Assembly: GCF_000213055.1 (NCBI RefSeq)
Contig: NZ_CM001165.1
Location: 992,001-1,056,000 of the forward strand
DNA length: 64,000 nt
Reading direction: 5' to 3'
Source of the DNA: Streptomyces sp. Tu6071
GTDB taxonomy: Bacteria > Actinomycetota > Actinomycetes > Streptomycetales > Streptomycetaceae
The notes under the pieces are model-generated. The model had not been told where the DNA came from, made no database searches, and saw only the letters and a list, made by a program, of their open reading frames with translations. A program made the translations under genes and the position numbers. Positions 24,746-35,578 of the stretch are shown here, piece after piece (the stretch's first letter is position 1; every line of letters begins with the position of its first letter).

Positions 24746-24865
24746 GGGGCTGCGCCCCGAGCCCGAGGCGGGGCTGCGCCCCGGCCCCCTGTTCGGGGCT
24801 CCGCCCCGCGCCCCCGTTCGGGGCTCCGCCCCGGACCCCGCTCCTCAAGCGCCGGAGGGGCTGGG
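24746..24865. repeat. Streptomyces-type palindromic intergenic repeat cluster
   Basis: Four small hairpins of the form GGGGCTGCGCCCC or GGGGCTCCGCCCC (24746-24758, 24770-24782, 24795-24807, 24820-24832) are followed by GGACCCCGCTCCTCAAGCGC-CGGAGGGGCTG, a sequence I recognise as a widespread streptomycete intergenic element. It fills most of the 344-nt gap 24605-24948 between kdpC and the M55 gene. The rest of the gap (24866-24948) has several GTGCGGATCGG-like direct repeats and no gene. It may terminate kdp transcription. Confidence 0.65.
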
Positions 24866-24948
24866 GGTTTGGTGCGGATCGGGTTTTGCGTGCGCGTCGG
24901 ATTTCGTGCGCCGATCGGATTGCGTGCGGGGCTGGAATTCGGTGCGGG

Positions 24949-25614
24949 TCAGTGCTGGGCTGCCTGCCGCAGCGCCATGTTCAGCTTCAGGACGTTCACC
25001 CTCGGCTCTCCCGCGAAGCCCAGTGTGCGGTCGCTCGTGTGGGCGTCGATCAGGGTGCGGACCTCGCTCAGCGGCAGGTCGTTGCGCTCGGCGACGCGGC
25101 GGGCCTGGAGGGCGGCGTACTCCGGGGAGATGTCGGGGTCCAGGCCCGAGCCCGACGAGGTGACCGCGTCGGCCGGGACGTCGGCGGGGCGCACGGGGTG
25201 GCCGGGGACGGAGTTGTCCCGTACCACGTCCGCCTTGGCCTCCCGTACCCAGCCGATCAGTTCCTCGTTGTCGCCGGAGCGGTTCGTCGCGCCCGAGAGA
25301 ATGAGCTTGTACCGCGTGTTGACGCTGTTCGTGCCGAGGCCGTTGGACGGGCGCGGCTGGAAGAAGCGCAGGTCGGGGCGGGGGGTGTCCTCGCCCTTCT
25401 TCGGGGGGAGGTCGTAGCGCTGGCCGATGAGCGAGGAGCCGACGACCTTGCCGTTCTCCTTGATCTCGGAGCCGTTGGCCTTACCGGGGAAGAGGCCCTG
25501 GGCGATCCCGGTGATCGCGAGGGGGTATAGCACGCCGGTGACGACGGTCAGGACGAGGAGGGCGCGCAGCCCGGCCCACAGGAGTCGTCCCGTGGTGCCT
25601 GCGGTGGAGTTCAT
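24949..25614 (-). CDS. kdpC: K+-transporting ATPase subunit C
   Basis: A 221-residue KdpC, the single-span subunit of the high-affinity KdpFABC potassium pump. One N-terminal membrane helix (LLWAGLRALLVLTVVTGVLYPLAITGIAQ) leads into an extracytoplasmic domain with GSSLIGQRYDLP, FFQPRPSN, the signature SSGSGLDPDISPEYAALQARRVA and a C-terminal LGFAGEPRVNVLKLNMAL. The DPDIS block is diagnostic. Only 6 nt separate it from kdpB, and it is last in the kdp operon. Length is near the family norm of about 190-220. No kdpD/kdpE genes follow within the window. Confidence 0.96.
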   Translation of the reverse strand: MNSTAGTTGRLLWAGLRALLVLTVVTGVLYPLAITGIAQGLFPGKANGSEIKENGKVVGSSLIGQRYDLPPKKGEDTPRPDLRFFQPRPSNGLGTNSVNTRYKLILSGATNRSGDNEELIGWVREAKADVVRDNSVPGHPVRPADVPADAVTSSGSGLDPDISPEYAALQARRVAERNDLPLSEVRTLIDAHTSDRTLGFAGEPRVNVLKLNMALRQAAQH

Positions 25615-25620
25615 GGCGGG

Positions 25621-27713
<2,093 letters not shown>

Positions 27714-27717
<4 letters not shown>

Positions 27718-29405
27718 GAGGCGAGCCCTTCGGCGAGCGGTCCCAGCGCGAGCGCCGGGAAGTAGGTGAGTCCGGTGACGATGAGGAGGGTGCCGGTGAG
27801 CACCCCGGTGAAGAGGGGCTTCGCGGTACGGAGCGTGCCGGCCGTCTCGGGGACGGGGCGCCGCGCCGCGAAGGAGCCGGCGAGGGCGAGGACGAAGACC
27901 ATCGGCAGGAAGCGGCCGAGGAGCATCGCGAGGCCGGTCGTGGTGTTGAACCACTGCGTGTCGGCGTTGAGCCCGGCGAACGCGGAGCCGTTGTTGTTGG
28001 CGGCCGAGGTGTAGGCGTACAGGATCTCGGAGAAGCCGTGCGGGCCCGAGTTCGTCATCGAGTTGCCGGGCGTGGGGAGGGCCATCGCGGCGGCGGTGAA
28101 GCACAGGACGAGTGCCGGGGTGACGAGGATGTAGAGCGCGGCGAGTTTGATCTCGCGGGGCCCGATCTTCTTGCCGAGGTATTCGGGGGTGCGGCCGACC
28201 ATGAGTCCCGCGAGGAACACCGCGATGACGGCGATGACGAGCATTCCGTAGAGGCCGGAGCCGACGCCGCCGGGCGCGATCTCGCCCAATTGCATGCCCA
28301 GCATGGTGATTCCGCCGCCGAGTCCGGTGAAGGACGAGTGGAAGGAATTGACGGCGCCGGTCGAGGTGAGGGTCGTGGCGACCGCGAAGAGCGAGGAACC
28401 GCCGACCCCGAAGCGGGTCTCCTTTCCTTCCATGGCACCGCCCGCGAGCTGGAAAGCGGGGCCGTGGTGGGCGAATTCCGTCCACATCATGAGGGCGGTG
28501 AATCCGAGCCAGATGAATCCCATCGTGGCGAGGATCGCGTATCCCTGGCGCACCGAGCCGACCATGCGGCCGAAGGTGCGGGTGAGGGAGAAGGGGATCA
28601 CCAGGATGAGGAAGATCTCCAGGAGATTGGAGAGCGGGTTCGGGTTCTCGAAGGGGTGCGCGGAGTTGGCGTTGAAATAGCCGCCGCCGTTCGTGCCCAG
28701 CTCCTTGATCGCCTCCTGCGAGGCGACCGCTCCCCCGTTGAACTGTTGCGTGCCGCCCGAGAACTGGCCGACCTCGTGGATACCGGCGAAGTTCTGGATC
28801 GCGCCGCACGCGACGAGCAGCACGGCGGCGACGGCGGCGATCGGCAGCAGGACGCGGACGGTGCCGCGCACGAGGTCGGACCAGAAGTTCCCCAGCTCAC
28901 CGGTACCCGCGCCGAGCTTGCGGCCCAGCAGGCGGGGGTGCGCGAATCCGCGGACGAGGGCGATCGCGACGGCCATGCCGACGGCGGCCGAGACGAAGTT
29001 CTGCACCGCGAGGCCACCGGTCTGCACGACGTGGCCCATCGCCTGCTCGCCGTAATAGGACTGCCAGTTGGTATTGGCGACGAAGGAGGCGGCGGTGTTG
29101 AACGCCTGGTCCGGGTCGATCGAGGAGAAACCGAGCGAGCCGGGCAGGATTCCCTGGAGGCGCTGGAGCGCGTAGAGGAAGAGGAGGGATACGAGGGAAA
29201 AGGCGAGCACACCGCGCAGATAGGCGGGCCACCGCATCGCGGTGTCCGGATTCGCGCCGATGACCCGGTAGATCCATTTCTCCACCCGCAGGTGGCGGGG
29301 CGAGGAATACACCCGCGCCATGTAGTCGCCGAGCGGCCGGTAGGAGAGGCCGAGGGCGACGACGAGCGCGAGCAACTGGAGTATTCCGGCCAGTACAGGA
29401 CTCAT
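27714..29405 (-). CDS. kdpA: K+-transporting ATPase subunit A
   Basis: A 563-residue, about ten-span subunit that selects and binds K+. It starts [20 protein letters not shown]. The four selectivity-loop regions are recognisable around [55 protein letters not shown] and [20 protein letters not shown], with the conserved Asn/Gly-rich filters. The order KdpF-A-B-C and the 4-nt overlap with kdpB indicate one transcript. Length is in the family range of 550-590. Confidence 0.97.
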
Positions 29406-29413
29406 GTCGCCGC

Positions 29414-29503
29414 TCAGAACCTCTCCGGACGGACCAGGGCCAGGACGAGGTACACGAGGAGGGCGAGGGCCACGAGGAGCCCGGTGACGTTTTCGGCGGT
29501 CAC
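29414..29503 (-). CDS. kdpF: Small Kdp subunit F
   Basis: A 29-residue single-span peptide: [17 protein letters not shown], continuing as a hydrophobic helix and ending in ALVRPERF. The E-N-hydrophobic helix-R-P-E-(R/K)-F pattern is the KdpF signature, a lipid-like stabiliser of KdpFABC. Its GTG start overlaps the stop of an upstream 27-residue frame (GTGA), and it ends 8 nt before kdpA. Confidence 0.9.
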   Translation of the reverse strand: MTAENVTGLLVALALLVYLVLALVRPERF

Positions 29504-29583
29504 AGCTTCGTCACCCCTTTCGCGACGAGGGCCACGAGCGCGAACACCGCGAGCATGGTGGCCACGAAGGCCAGATCGGCCAT
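29500..29583 (-). CDS. 27-residue membrane peptide preceding kdpF
   Basis: The frame ATG (29583) to TGA (29500) encodes 27 residues: [20 protein letters not shown] then AKGVTKL, one hydrophobic helix with a basic end. GGAG lies 8 nt upstream of the ATG, and the stop is fused to the kdpF start (GTGA), so it is the first cistron of the kdp operon. It differs in sequence from KdpF. It may be an extra regulator or stabiliser of the pump, or a leader peptide. I recall similar short frames at this place in other streptomycetes but no assigned function. Confidence 0.75.
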   Translation of the reverse strand: MADLAFVATMLAVFALVALVAKGVTKL

Positions 29584-29672
29584 CGTTGACTCCAGAGAGC
29601 TAAGCCGTGCGTTTCCACGGGTCTGATCGGTTGGGTACGTTCCGATCGAAACGCGGATTCCGGCGCTCGGGA

Positions 29673-29716
29673 GCGCTGTTGACGCCGTCCATATGGCGCA
29701 CGGGGCGCTCTTGACG
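29673..29716. promoter_or_regulatory. Direct repeat upstream of kdp operon
   Basis: Two copies of GCGCTNTTGACG (29673-29684 and 29705-29716) start 32 bp apart, about three helical turns, in the 5-prime region of the kdp operon. This is a plausible site for a response regulator such as KdpE, but no regulator gene is present and the match is to no known consensus. Confidence 0.35.
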
Positions 29717-29765
29717 GATTCCGTACGCGGGGGGAGTGCGCCGGGGCGCGAAAGGGCGGCAGAGA

Positions 29766-29809
29766 GGCGCCCGCCCCTCTCCCGGCGCTGAGGGAGAGGG
29801 GCGGGCGCC
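29766..29809 (-). terminator. Strong perfect hairpin after the MFS gene
   Basis: 18-bp perfect arms (29766-29783 and 29792-29809) flank an 8-nt loop. The arms begin GGCGCCCGCCCCTCT. It lies 54-97 nt past the stop of the exporter gene and upstream of the kdp promoter region, so it should insulate kdp from read-through. Confidence 0.85.
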
Positions 29810-29862
29810 GGGACGGTCCGGCAGGGGAGGCAACCGGACCGCCGGCCGGGGGAAGCGGGTGG

Positions 29863-32334
29863 TCAGTCCTCGTGGCCGAGGAGGAGATCGCGCTCGGTGC
29901 GACCGCCGCCCGCCACCTGGAGGACCGTGGCGACCGGCGGGTAGCCCGCCGCGATGACCGTGTACTCGCCGGAGGACAGGTCCACGAAGCGGAAGCTGCC
30001 GTCGGCCTCGGTGGTGAGCGAGTCGACGACGTTGCCCGCCGCGTCGAGCAGCGTCACGCGCGCGTCCTCGACGGGGCGCCCGCCCCTGGCCCGTACCGTC
30101 CCGCGGAGCACCGCTCCCCCGGCCAGCTCGATGTCCTGCCGGGTCTCACGGGCCGCCTGCACGGTGAGCGGCAGCGCGGCCGGGCGGAAGGCGGTCGCGC
30201 TCGCGGCGAGCGTGTACTCGCCCGCGACGAGGTCGTCGAGCACGTAGGCCCCGTCGTGCTCCGAGCGCGCGTGCGCGACGACCTCGCCGCGCACGTCCGT
30301 GAGCGTCACAGAGGCGCCCGCGACGGGCGTCCCGTCCGCCGTGACGACCCGCCCGGCGAGCCGCCCCGCGCCCCCGAGCACGACGTCGAGCTCCACCGGC
30401 CGCTCCGCGACGGTCACCGTGACCGCCTGCGGCTGGTGCCCCCCGGCGGCGGCGATGAGCACGTACGAGCCGATGCCGGGCGTCGCGAGCGCGTACCTGC
30501 CGTCCTCGCCGCTCGCGCCGCGCCCGACCTGCTGCCCCGCGATGTCGATGAGCGTGAGCGCGGCGCGCGGGACGGGGCTGCCGTCCGGGTGCTGGACGCT
30601 GCCGCACACCGGGACCCCCGGGCCCGCGTGCGGGGCGCGGCTCGCCGGGAGGCGGACTTCGGTGGTGTCGGCGAGCGCCCCGGGCCCCGGCTCGGCGGGC
30701 TCGGCGGGGGTGTGCGCTGCGGCGGTGGACACGAGGGGGGTCTCCTTCAGGAAGCAGGCGATCAGCAGGCCGAGGGCGAGCACCGGCACGAGGTAGAGGA
30801 AGATCCTCGGCATCGCGTCGGCGTACGCCTGGATGAATCCGTCCCGCAGCGGGGCCGGGAGGTGGTGCACGAGCTGCGGCGTGACGGACTCGGGGTCGGG
30901 CAGGGTGTCACCGGCACCCGCGGGCAGCCGGTCGGCGAGCGCGTCGGCGAGGCGGCTCGCGAAGAGGGTGCCGAAGATCGCGGCCCCGACGCTGCCGCCG
31001 ATCTGCCGGAAGTAGTTGTTCGCGCTCGTCGCCGTACCGAGGTCGCCGGGGCGCACCGCGTTCTGCACGGCGAGGACGAGGACGGGCATGATGAGCCCGA
31101 TCCCGGCGCCGAGCACGGCCATCCACACGCTGTACGTGAACCGCGAGGTGCCGATCTCCAGGCGGGACAGGAGCCACATGCCGAGCGTCGAGAGGACGCC
31201 GCCGAGGATCGGGTAGACGCGGTAGTGCCCGGTGCGCGTGATGAGCTGCCCGGCGACGATCGAGGCGATGACGACGCCGCCCATCATCGGCAGCATGAGC
31301 AGACCGGACTCGGTGGCGCTCGCGCCGTCGACCATCTGGAGGTAGGTCGGCAGGTAGCTCGCCGCGCCGAAGAGCGCGATGCCGACGACGGCGCCGACGA
31401 GCCCGGTGACGTTGAAGGCGCGTTCGCGGAACAGGCGCAGCGGGATGAGCGGTTCGGCGGCGTGGTGCTCGGCGAGCAGGAAGAGCGCCGCACTCACGAC
31501 GGCGCCCGCGCCGAGCCCGATGATCATGCGCGAGCCCCACGCGTACTCGGTGCCGCCCCAGCTCGTGAGCAGCACGAGGCACGCGGAGGCGATCGCGAGC
31601 AGGGTCGCGCCCAGGACGTCGAGCTTCGCCTTGCGGCGCGGCCGGGGCAGTTTCAGGACGAGGGTGACGACGACGAGGGTCAGCAGGCCGAAGGGGACGT
31701 TGAAGTAGAAGCACCAGCGCCACGAGACGTGGTCGGTGAAGAAGCCGCCGAGGAGCGGTCCCGCGACCGAGGCGAGGCCGAAGGCGGCGCCGATGAGGCC
31801 CATGTACTTGCCGCGTTCGCGCGGCGGCACGATGTCCCCGATGATCGCCTGCACGCCGATCATCAGCCCGCCCGCGCCGATGCCCTGGATGGCGCGGAAG
31901 GCGATGAGCTGGTCCATCGAGCGGGACCAGCCCGCGAGCGCGGAGCCGACGACGAAGACGAGGATCGCGAACTGGAAGACGCCCTTGCGCCCGAAGAGGT
32001 CGCCGAGCTTTCCGTAGATCGGCAGGCCGACGGTCGAGGTGAGCAGGTACGCGGTGATCGCCCACGACATGCGGTCGAGGCCGTGCAGCTCGCCGACGAT
32101 CTTCGGGAGCGCCGTCGCGACGATCATCTGTTCGAGGGCCGCGAGGAGCAGCGCGAGCATGAGCCCGAGGAAGACGGTACGGATCTGCGCCCGGCTCAGC
32201 TCGGGCGCCGCCGCCGGGGGCGGCGGGTCCTCGGAGCGTGGGGGTACGGGAGTGGGGGGCGCCGGCTTGGCGAGGGGCGCACCACCCCGCTCGTCGAGCC
32301 CCGGCCAGTTCTCCGCCAGCGTCGTACCGCTCAC
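29863..32334 (-). CDS. MFS (DHA2) exporter with C-terminal Cna-B/carboxypeptidase-regulatory-like repeats
   Basis: An 823-residue protein. I chose the GTG at 32334, which has AGGGGACAAGG upstream. Residues about 60-540 form a 14-helix DHA2 drug:H+ antiporter: [20 protein letters not shown] (motif D1-like), [13 protein letters not shown] (motif A), [13 protein letters not shown] and [20 protein letters not shown] (motif C). The last 285 residues are about three repeats of an Ig-like carboxypeptidase-regulatory/Cna-B fold: [13 protein letters not shown], then [33 protein letters not shown], then [21 protein letters not shown]. With 14 helices this tail would be cytoplasmic, which is unusual for the fold. 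The substrate is unknown. Confidence 0.9.
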   Translation of the reverse strand: MSGTTLAENWPGLDERGGAPLAKPAPPTPVPPRSEDPPPPAAAPELSRAQIRTVFLGLMLALLLAALEQMIVATALPKIVGELHGLDRMSWAITAYLLTSTVGLPIYGKLGDLFGRKGVFQFAILVFVVGSALAGWSRSMDQLIAFRAIQGIGAGGLMIGVQAIIGDIVPPRERGKYMGLIGAAFGLASVAGPLLGGFFTDHVSWRWCFYFNVPFGLLTLVVVTLVLKLPRPRRKAKLDVLGATLLAIASACLVLLTSWGGTEYAWGSRMIIGLGAGAVVSAALFLLAEHHAAEPLIPLRLFRERAFNVTGLVGAVVGIALFGAASYLPTYLQMVDGASATESGLLMLPMMGGVVIASIVAGQLITRTGHYRVYPILGGVLSTLGMWLLSRLEIGTSRFTYSVWMAVLGAGIGLIMPVLVLAVQNAVRPGDLGTATSANNYFRQIGGSVGAAIFGTLFASRLADALADRLPAGAGDTLPDPESVTPQLVHHLPAPLRDGFIQAYADAMPRIFLYLVPVLALGLLIACFLKETPLVSTAAAHTPAEPAEPGPGALADTTEVRLPASRAPHAGPGVPVCGSVQHPDGSPVPRAALTLIDIAGQQVGRGASGEDGRYALATPGIGSYVLIAAAGGHQPQAVTVTVAERPVELDVVLGGAGRLAGRVVTADGTPVAGASVTLTDVRGEVVAHARSEHDGAYVLDDLVAGEYTLAASATAFRPAALPLTVQAARETRQDIELAGGAVLRGTVRARGGRPVEDARVTLLDAAGNVVDSLTTEADGSFRFVDLSSGEYTVIAAGYPPVATVLQVAGGGRTERDLLLGHED

Positions 32335-32543
32335 CCTTGTCCCCTTCGTCCGCCCGTGCGGGGACAGTTCTCGCATCGCTTTCCGTGGCGACGCAAGTAC
32401 GAAGAGTGGGGAGGAAGGGGCGGTTGTGCGCGGGCGCACGGGCATCTGTGCCGGTGAGGGCCTTACGGCGTATGGCGGGAGGGATACGGAGATCCACTCA
32501 TCTCAGTGACACCCGGAGAACCCGCGAGGCGGTGGCGTGTTGA

Positions 32544-32576
32544 CGCCGGAGGGGCGAGGCAACAGCCCCTCCGGCG
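32544..32576 (-). terminator. Hairpin downstream of SRPBCC gene
   Basis: 12-bp perfect arms CGCCGGAGGGGC (32544-32555) and GCCCCTCCGGCG (32565-32576) have a 9-nt loop. It lies 50-82 nt after the SRPBCC stop on the minus strand. A second small hairpin CGGGGCGGAGCCCCG follows closer to the gene at about 32591-32605. Confidence 0.75.
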
Positions 32577-32625
32577 AGTGGGAGCAGGTCCGGGGCGGAG
32601 CCCCGTGAGGCCGCCCCGCGCGGGG

Positions 32626-33069
32626 TCAGCCCCCGAAGTGCGCCGCGAGCTTCGCGAGTTCCGCGTCGTAGATCCGCGCGAGCCCCTTCGGGGCGAACGT
32701 CTTTTCGAAGAAGCCGCCGATGCCTCCGGCCCCGTTCCACGTCGTCGTGACGACGACGCGCGAGGAGCCCTCGCCGCTCGGGGTCACGGTCCACGTCGTC
32801 ACCATCGAGGAGTTGCGGTCCTTCTCGACGAGTTCGCCGTCCTGCGGCTCGCTGACCTCCAGGAGGCAGTCCCTGATCCGCTTGCTCGTCGCCTGGAGCT
32901 TCCAGTGCACGAGGGTGCCCTCGCCGTCGCCGCCCTCGCGCACCTCGTACTCGCTGAACTGTTCGGGCAGGAGCTTCTCGCGCGTGCCGCTGTAGTCGGC
33001 GAGCGCGTCGAAGACGTCCTCGGGGCCGGCCGCGATGATCCGCTCCGTCGTGGCCTCGACCTGCGCCAT
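32626..33069 (-). CDS. SRPBCC-fold lipid/ligand-binding protein
   Basis: A 147-residue START/SRPBCC (polyketide cyclase-dehydrase-like) protein. The ATG at 33069 has a GGAGG site about 7 nt upstream. AQVEATTERIIAAGPEDVFDALADY is the usual entry strand and helix, YEVREGGDGEGTLVHWKLQAT and VVTTTWNGAGGIGGFFEKTF are the curved sheet and loop, and the long C-terminal helix FAPKGLARIYDAELAKLAAHF closes the cavity. The family binds hydrophobic ligands. No catalytic residues can be assigned. It diverges from a radical SAM gene. Confidence 0.88.
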   Translation of the reverse strand: MAQVEATTERIIAAGPEDVFDALADYSGTREKLLPEQFSEYEVREGGDGEGTLVHWKLQATSKRIRDCLLEVSEPQDGELVEKDRNSSMVTTWTVTPSGEGSSRVVVTTTWNGAGGIGGFFEKTFAPKGLARIYDAELAKLAAHFGG

Positions 33070-33184
33070 TGCACTACCTCCAGGGACTTCACCGGGTGTT
33101 CTCGCACGCCCGCCGCTGCGGCGGTGGGGCCCACCCAACCATCGCGGGGCCACGCCGCCAAATCCAGCGTCCCAGCGATCAAGG

Positions 33185-33196
33185 GAACAAATGTTC
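33185..33196. promoter_or_regulatory. SOS-box-like site (GAAC-N4-GTTC)
   Basis: GAACAAATGTTC matches the core of the actinobacterial LexA box (consensus TCGAAC-N4-GTTCGA, from memory). A second palindrome GTTCGAAC follows at 33201-33208. It lies 106 nt before the radical SAM gene and 116 nt before the divergent SRPBCC gene. Confidence 0.5.
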
Positions 33197-33301
33197 TATT
33201 GTTCGAACGCGACCCGTTCGCGACCTGTTCGCGCTCCGTCCGCGACCCGGTCGCGGCCCGCGTTTCGCCCGCAGCCGGTCCGCTACCCCGAGGAGGCCGC
33301 C

Positions 33302-34423
33302 ATGCGCTGGGACAACCTGAACGACACCGCCGACGACGTCACGACCGCGAGGAATGCGCTGTTCTCCGCCGAGTCCGTCACGACCCGCACCTTCGAGACG
33401 CCCGAATTCGCGGGCATCACCTTCCACGAGATACGCGCCCGCTCGATCGTCAACCGCGTCCCGGGCGCCTCGCGGATGCCCTTCGAGTGGACCGTGAACC
33501 CCTACCGGGGCTGCTCGCACGCCTGCGTCTACTGCTTCGCGCGCAAGACGCACAGCTACCTCGACCTCGACACGGGCCTCGGCTTCGACAGCCAGATCGT
33601 CGTCAAGGTCAACGCGCCCGAACTGCTCCGCAAGCGCCTCGCCTCCGCGCGCTGGAACGGCGAGCACATCGCGATGGGCACCAACGTGGACTGCTACCAG
33701 CGCGCCGAGGGCCGGTACGCGCTCATGCCGGGCATCATCACGGCGCTCACCGAGCACGCCAATCCCTTCAGCATCCTCACCAAGGGCACGCTGATCCTCC
33801 GCGACCTCCCGCTGCTCGCCGAGGCCGCGCGCGTGACGCGGGTCGGCGTGTCGGTCTCGGTCGGCTTCACCGACGAGACGCTGTGGCGCACGGTCGAGCC
33901 CGGCACCCCGGCCCCCGCCCGGCGGCTCGACGTCGTGCGGCGGCTCGGCGAGCGGGGCCTGGACTGCGGCGTCCTCATGGCCCCGGTCATCCCGTACCTG
34001 GGCGACAGCCCGGAGCAACTGGAGGCGACGGTGCGGGCCGTCGCCGAGGCGGGCGCCACCTCGGTCACGCCGCTCGTGCTGCATCTCCGGCCCGGCGCGC
34101 GCGAGTGGTTCATGTCCTGGCTCTCCCGCGAGCACCCGCACCTCGTCAGGCCCTACCGGCGCCTGTACGGGGACGGGGCCTACGCGCCGACGTGGTACCA
34201 GCGGCGCATCACGCGCCAGGTCCACGAACTCGCCCGCGCCTACGGCATGGGCGAACGGCGCGCCGCCGCGTGGCGCGCGGAGGAGGGCGGGGGCGGTGGA
34301 CGGCGCGGCGGTACGGAGGACGGCGCGTCGCGCACCGCGCGGGAGCGCGTGGCACCTCCGCACGCCCCGGAGCACACGCGGGGGCCCGAACCGGCGGGCC
34401 CGACCCAGCTCAGCCTTCTGTGA
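33302..34423 (+). CDS. Radical SAM protein, Rv2578c/SplB-like family
   Basis: A 373-residue radical SAM protein. The iron-sulfur motif is GCSHACVYCFARKTH (C-x3-C-x2-C) at about residue 72, inside FEWTVNPYRGCSH, typical of the Rv2578c-like family related to spore photoproduct lyase. MGTNVDCYQRAEG, FSILTKGTLILRDLPLL, VSVSVGFTDETLWRTVEPG and LMAPVIPYLGDS are further family blocks. The last 70 residues are low-complexity, with a terminal PTQLSLL. The ATG follows GAGGAGGCCGCC. A role in DNA repair or nucleic-acid modification is inference, supported by the SOS-like box upstream. Confidence 0.88.
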   Translation: MRWDNLNDTADDVTTARNALFSAESVTTRTFETPEFAGITFHEIRARSIVNRVPGASRMPFEWTVNPYRGCSHACVYCFARKTHSYLDLDTGLGFDSQIVVKVNAPELLRKRLASARWNGEHIAMGTNVDCYQRAEGRYALMPGIITALTEHANPFSILTKGTLILRDLPLLAEAARVTRVGVSVSVGFTDETLWRTVEPGTPAPARRLDVVRRLGERGLDCGVLMAPVIPYLGDSPEQLEATVRAVAEAGATSVTPLVLHLRPGAREWFMSWLSREHPHLVRPYRRLYGDGAYAPTWYQRRITRQVHELARAYGMGERRAAAWRAEEGGGGGRRGGTEDGASRTARERVAPPHAPEHTRGPEPAGPTQLSLL

Positions 34424-34450
34424 GCCGGTGGCGCACGACCCGCACGCCCC

Positions 34451-34590
34451 GGGAACGGGCCGTGGCGGCTCAGGGGAACGGGCCGTCGTGGCTCGGGAAC
34501 GGGCCGCCGCGGCTCGGGAACGGGCGGTGGCGGCTCAGGGGAACGGGCCGTCGTGGCTCAGAGAACAGCCGCCGCGACTCGGGAACAGCC
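34451..34590. repeat. Minisatellite of 21-23-bp units
   Basis: About six imperfect tandem copies of GGGAACGGGCCGTSGYGGCT-C(AG) run from 34451 to about 34590 between the radical SAM gene and the convergent HEAT gene. The last copies decay to GAACAGCCGCCGCGACTC. The stretch is not part of a gene on either strand that I would accept. Confidence 0.8.
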
Positions 34591-34681
34591 CCGCCGTGAA
34601 TCCGGCGAACAGCCCGTCGCGGCCCGGTGGATCGGCGGTCGCGCCCGCGCGAAGCGGCCGGTCCTCGTCCCGGGCCCGGTC

Positions 34682-35320
34682 TCAGCCCCCGGTCCCGGCC
34701 TCCTTCTTGCGCAGTTCCGCGGGACGGCGGTTGCGCGGGGCCGGGATGCGGGCGAGCGCGGCGGAGGCGGCGGCGCCGAGTCCCGGGTGCTGCTCGGCGG
34801 CCTGGAGGACGCGGCGCGCCCGCCGGTCGCCGAGCACGCCGAGCCCGGCGACGCACGCGAGCGCCACGTTGCGGTAGGGGTCGTTGCGCACGAGCCGCCG
34901 CTCCAGCGTCGCGATGAGCGCGGGCACGGACTCGGGCGCGCGGAGCGTGGTGAGGAGCCGCACGGCCTGCCCCGCGTAGGCGACGCGCAGTTCGTTGGTG
35001 GCGAGCGCGGCGGCGGCCCGCGCGGTCCTGGGGTCGCCGAGCGCCGCGAGGGCCTGGGCCGCGGTGGCGCAGCGCTGCGGGTCCCGGTGGTTGAGGAAGA
35101 GGACGAGGGTCTCGAAGGCGCGCGGGTCCTTGGCGGTGCCGAGGCGGTAGGCCGCCAGCTCCCTGGCCCACAGCGGGCGGCCCGGGTCGCTCAGCACCCC
35201 GGCCAGCTCCTCGGGCCCGGCCGTGCGTGCCAGTCGTTCGCACTCCTCGACCGCCCGCTCCCCCTCCACCACCGCCTCGCACCGTAAGCGGTCCGTGAGC
35301 GCACGCAACTCTTTGTTCAT
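34682..35320 (-). CDS. HEAT-repeat protein
   Basis: A 212-residue all-helical protein built from HEAT/PBS-lyase-like units: LAGVLSDPGRPLWARELAAY, DPRAFETLVLFLNHRDPQRC, AQALAALGDPRTARAAAAL, VRLLTTLRAPESVPALIATL, RRLVRNDPYRNVALACVAGL and DRRARRVLQAAEQHPGLG. It ends in a basic tail RNRRPAELRKKE. No catalytic residues are visible. A scaffold or adaptor role is the family norm. It is a single gene, and it is the third HEAT protein in this window after the pair at 13.4-15.2 kb. Confidence 0.85.
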   Translation of the reverse strand: MNKELRALTDRLRCEAVVEGERAVEECERLARTAGPEELAGVLSDPGRPLWARELAAYRLGTAKDPRAFETLVLFLNHRDPQRCATAAQALAALGDPRTARAAAALATNELRVAYAGQAVRLLTTLRAPESVPALIATLERRLVRNDPYRNVALACVAGLGVLGDRRARRVLQAAEQHPGLGAAASAALARIPAPRNRRPAELRKKEAGTGG

Positions 35321-35565
35321 GGCAGCCGAGCGTAGCGGCTGAAGCGGCGCCGGGTCAGGGGGCCAGGGAGAAGGAAAGTCCCTTCCTCGTCGACCAGTTC
35401 ACCCGTCCGGGGACGACGGGCACCCGCGTGCGCTCATCACGGGCGAGCACCGCTCATCGGAGCGGCTCGCGTGGCGAGCGGCGGGCCCGGCGCGGGGTGC
35501 GGGCGAGGGGCGCGCGGGAGGGGCCGCGAGCGGCGGCCAGCGCACACGCGCGCGGCGCGATGCAG

Positions 35566-35571
35566 TACGTT
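35566..35571 (+). promoter_or_regulatory. -10 element for leaderless TetR gene
   Basis: TACGTT ends 7 nt before the ATG at 35579, and no ribosome site is present. This suggests a transcript starting at or next to the start codon. Confidence 0.45.
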
Positions 35572-35578
35572 CGGGTGC

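Noticed and set aside
29872..32457. An 861-codon plus-strand frame opposite the MFS exporter
   Set aside because: The minus-strand exporter has full DHA2 motifs. The plus frame is a Glu/Arg/Gly-rich shadow.
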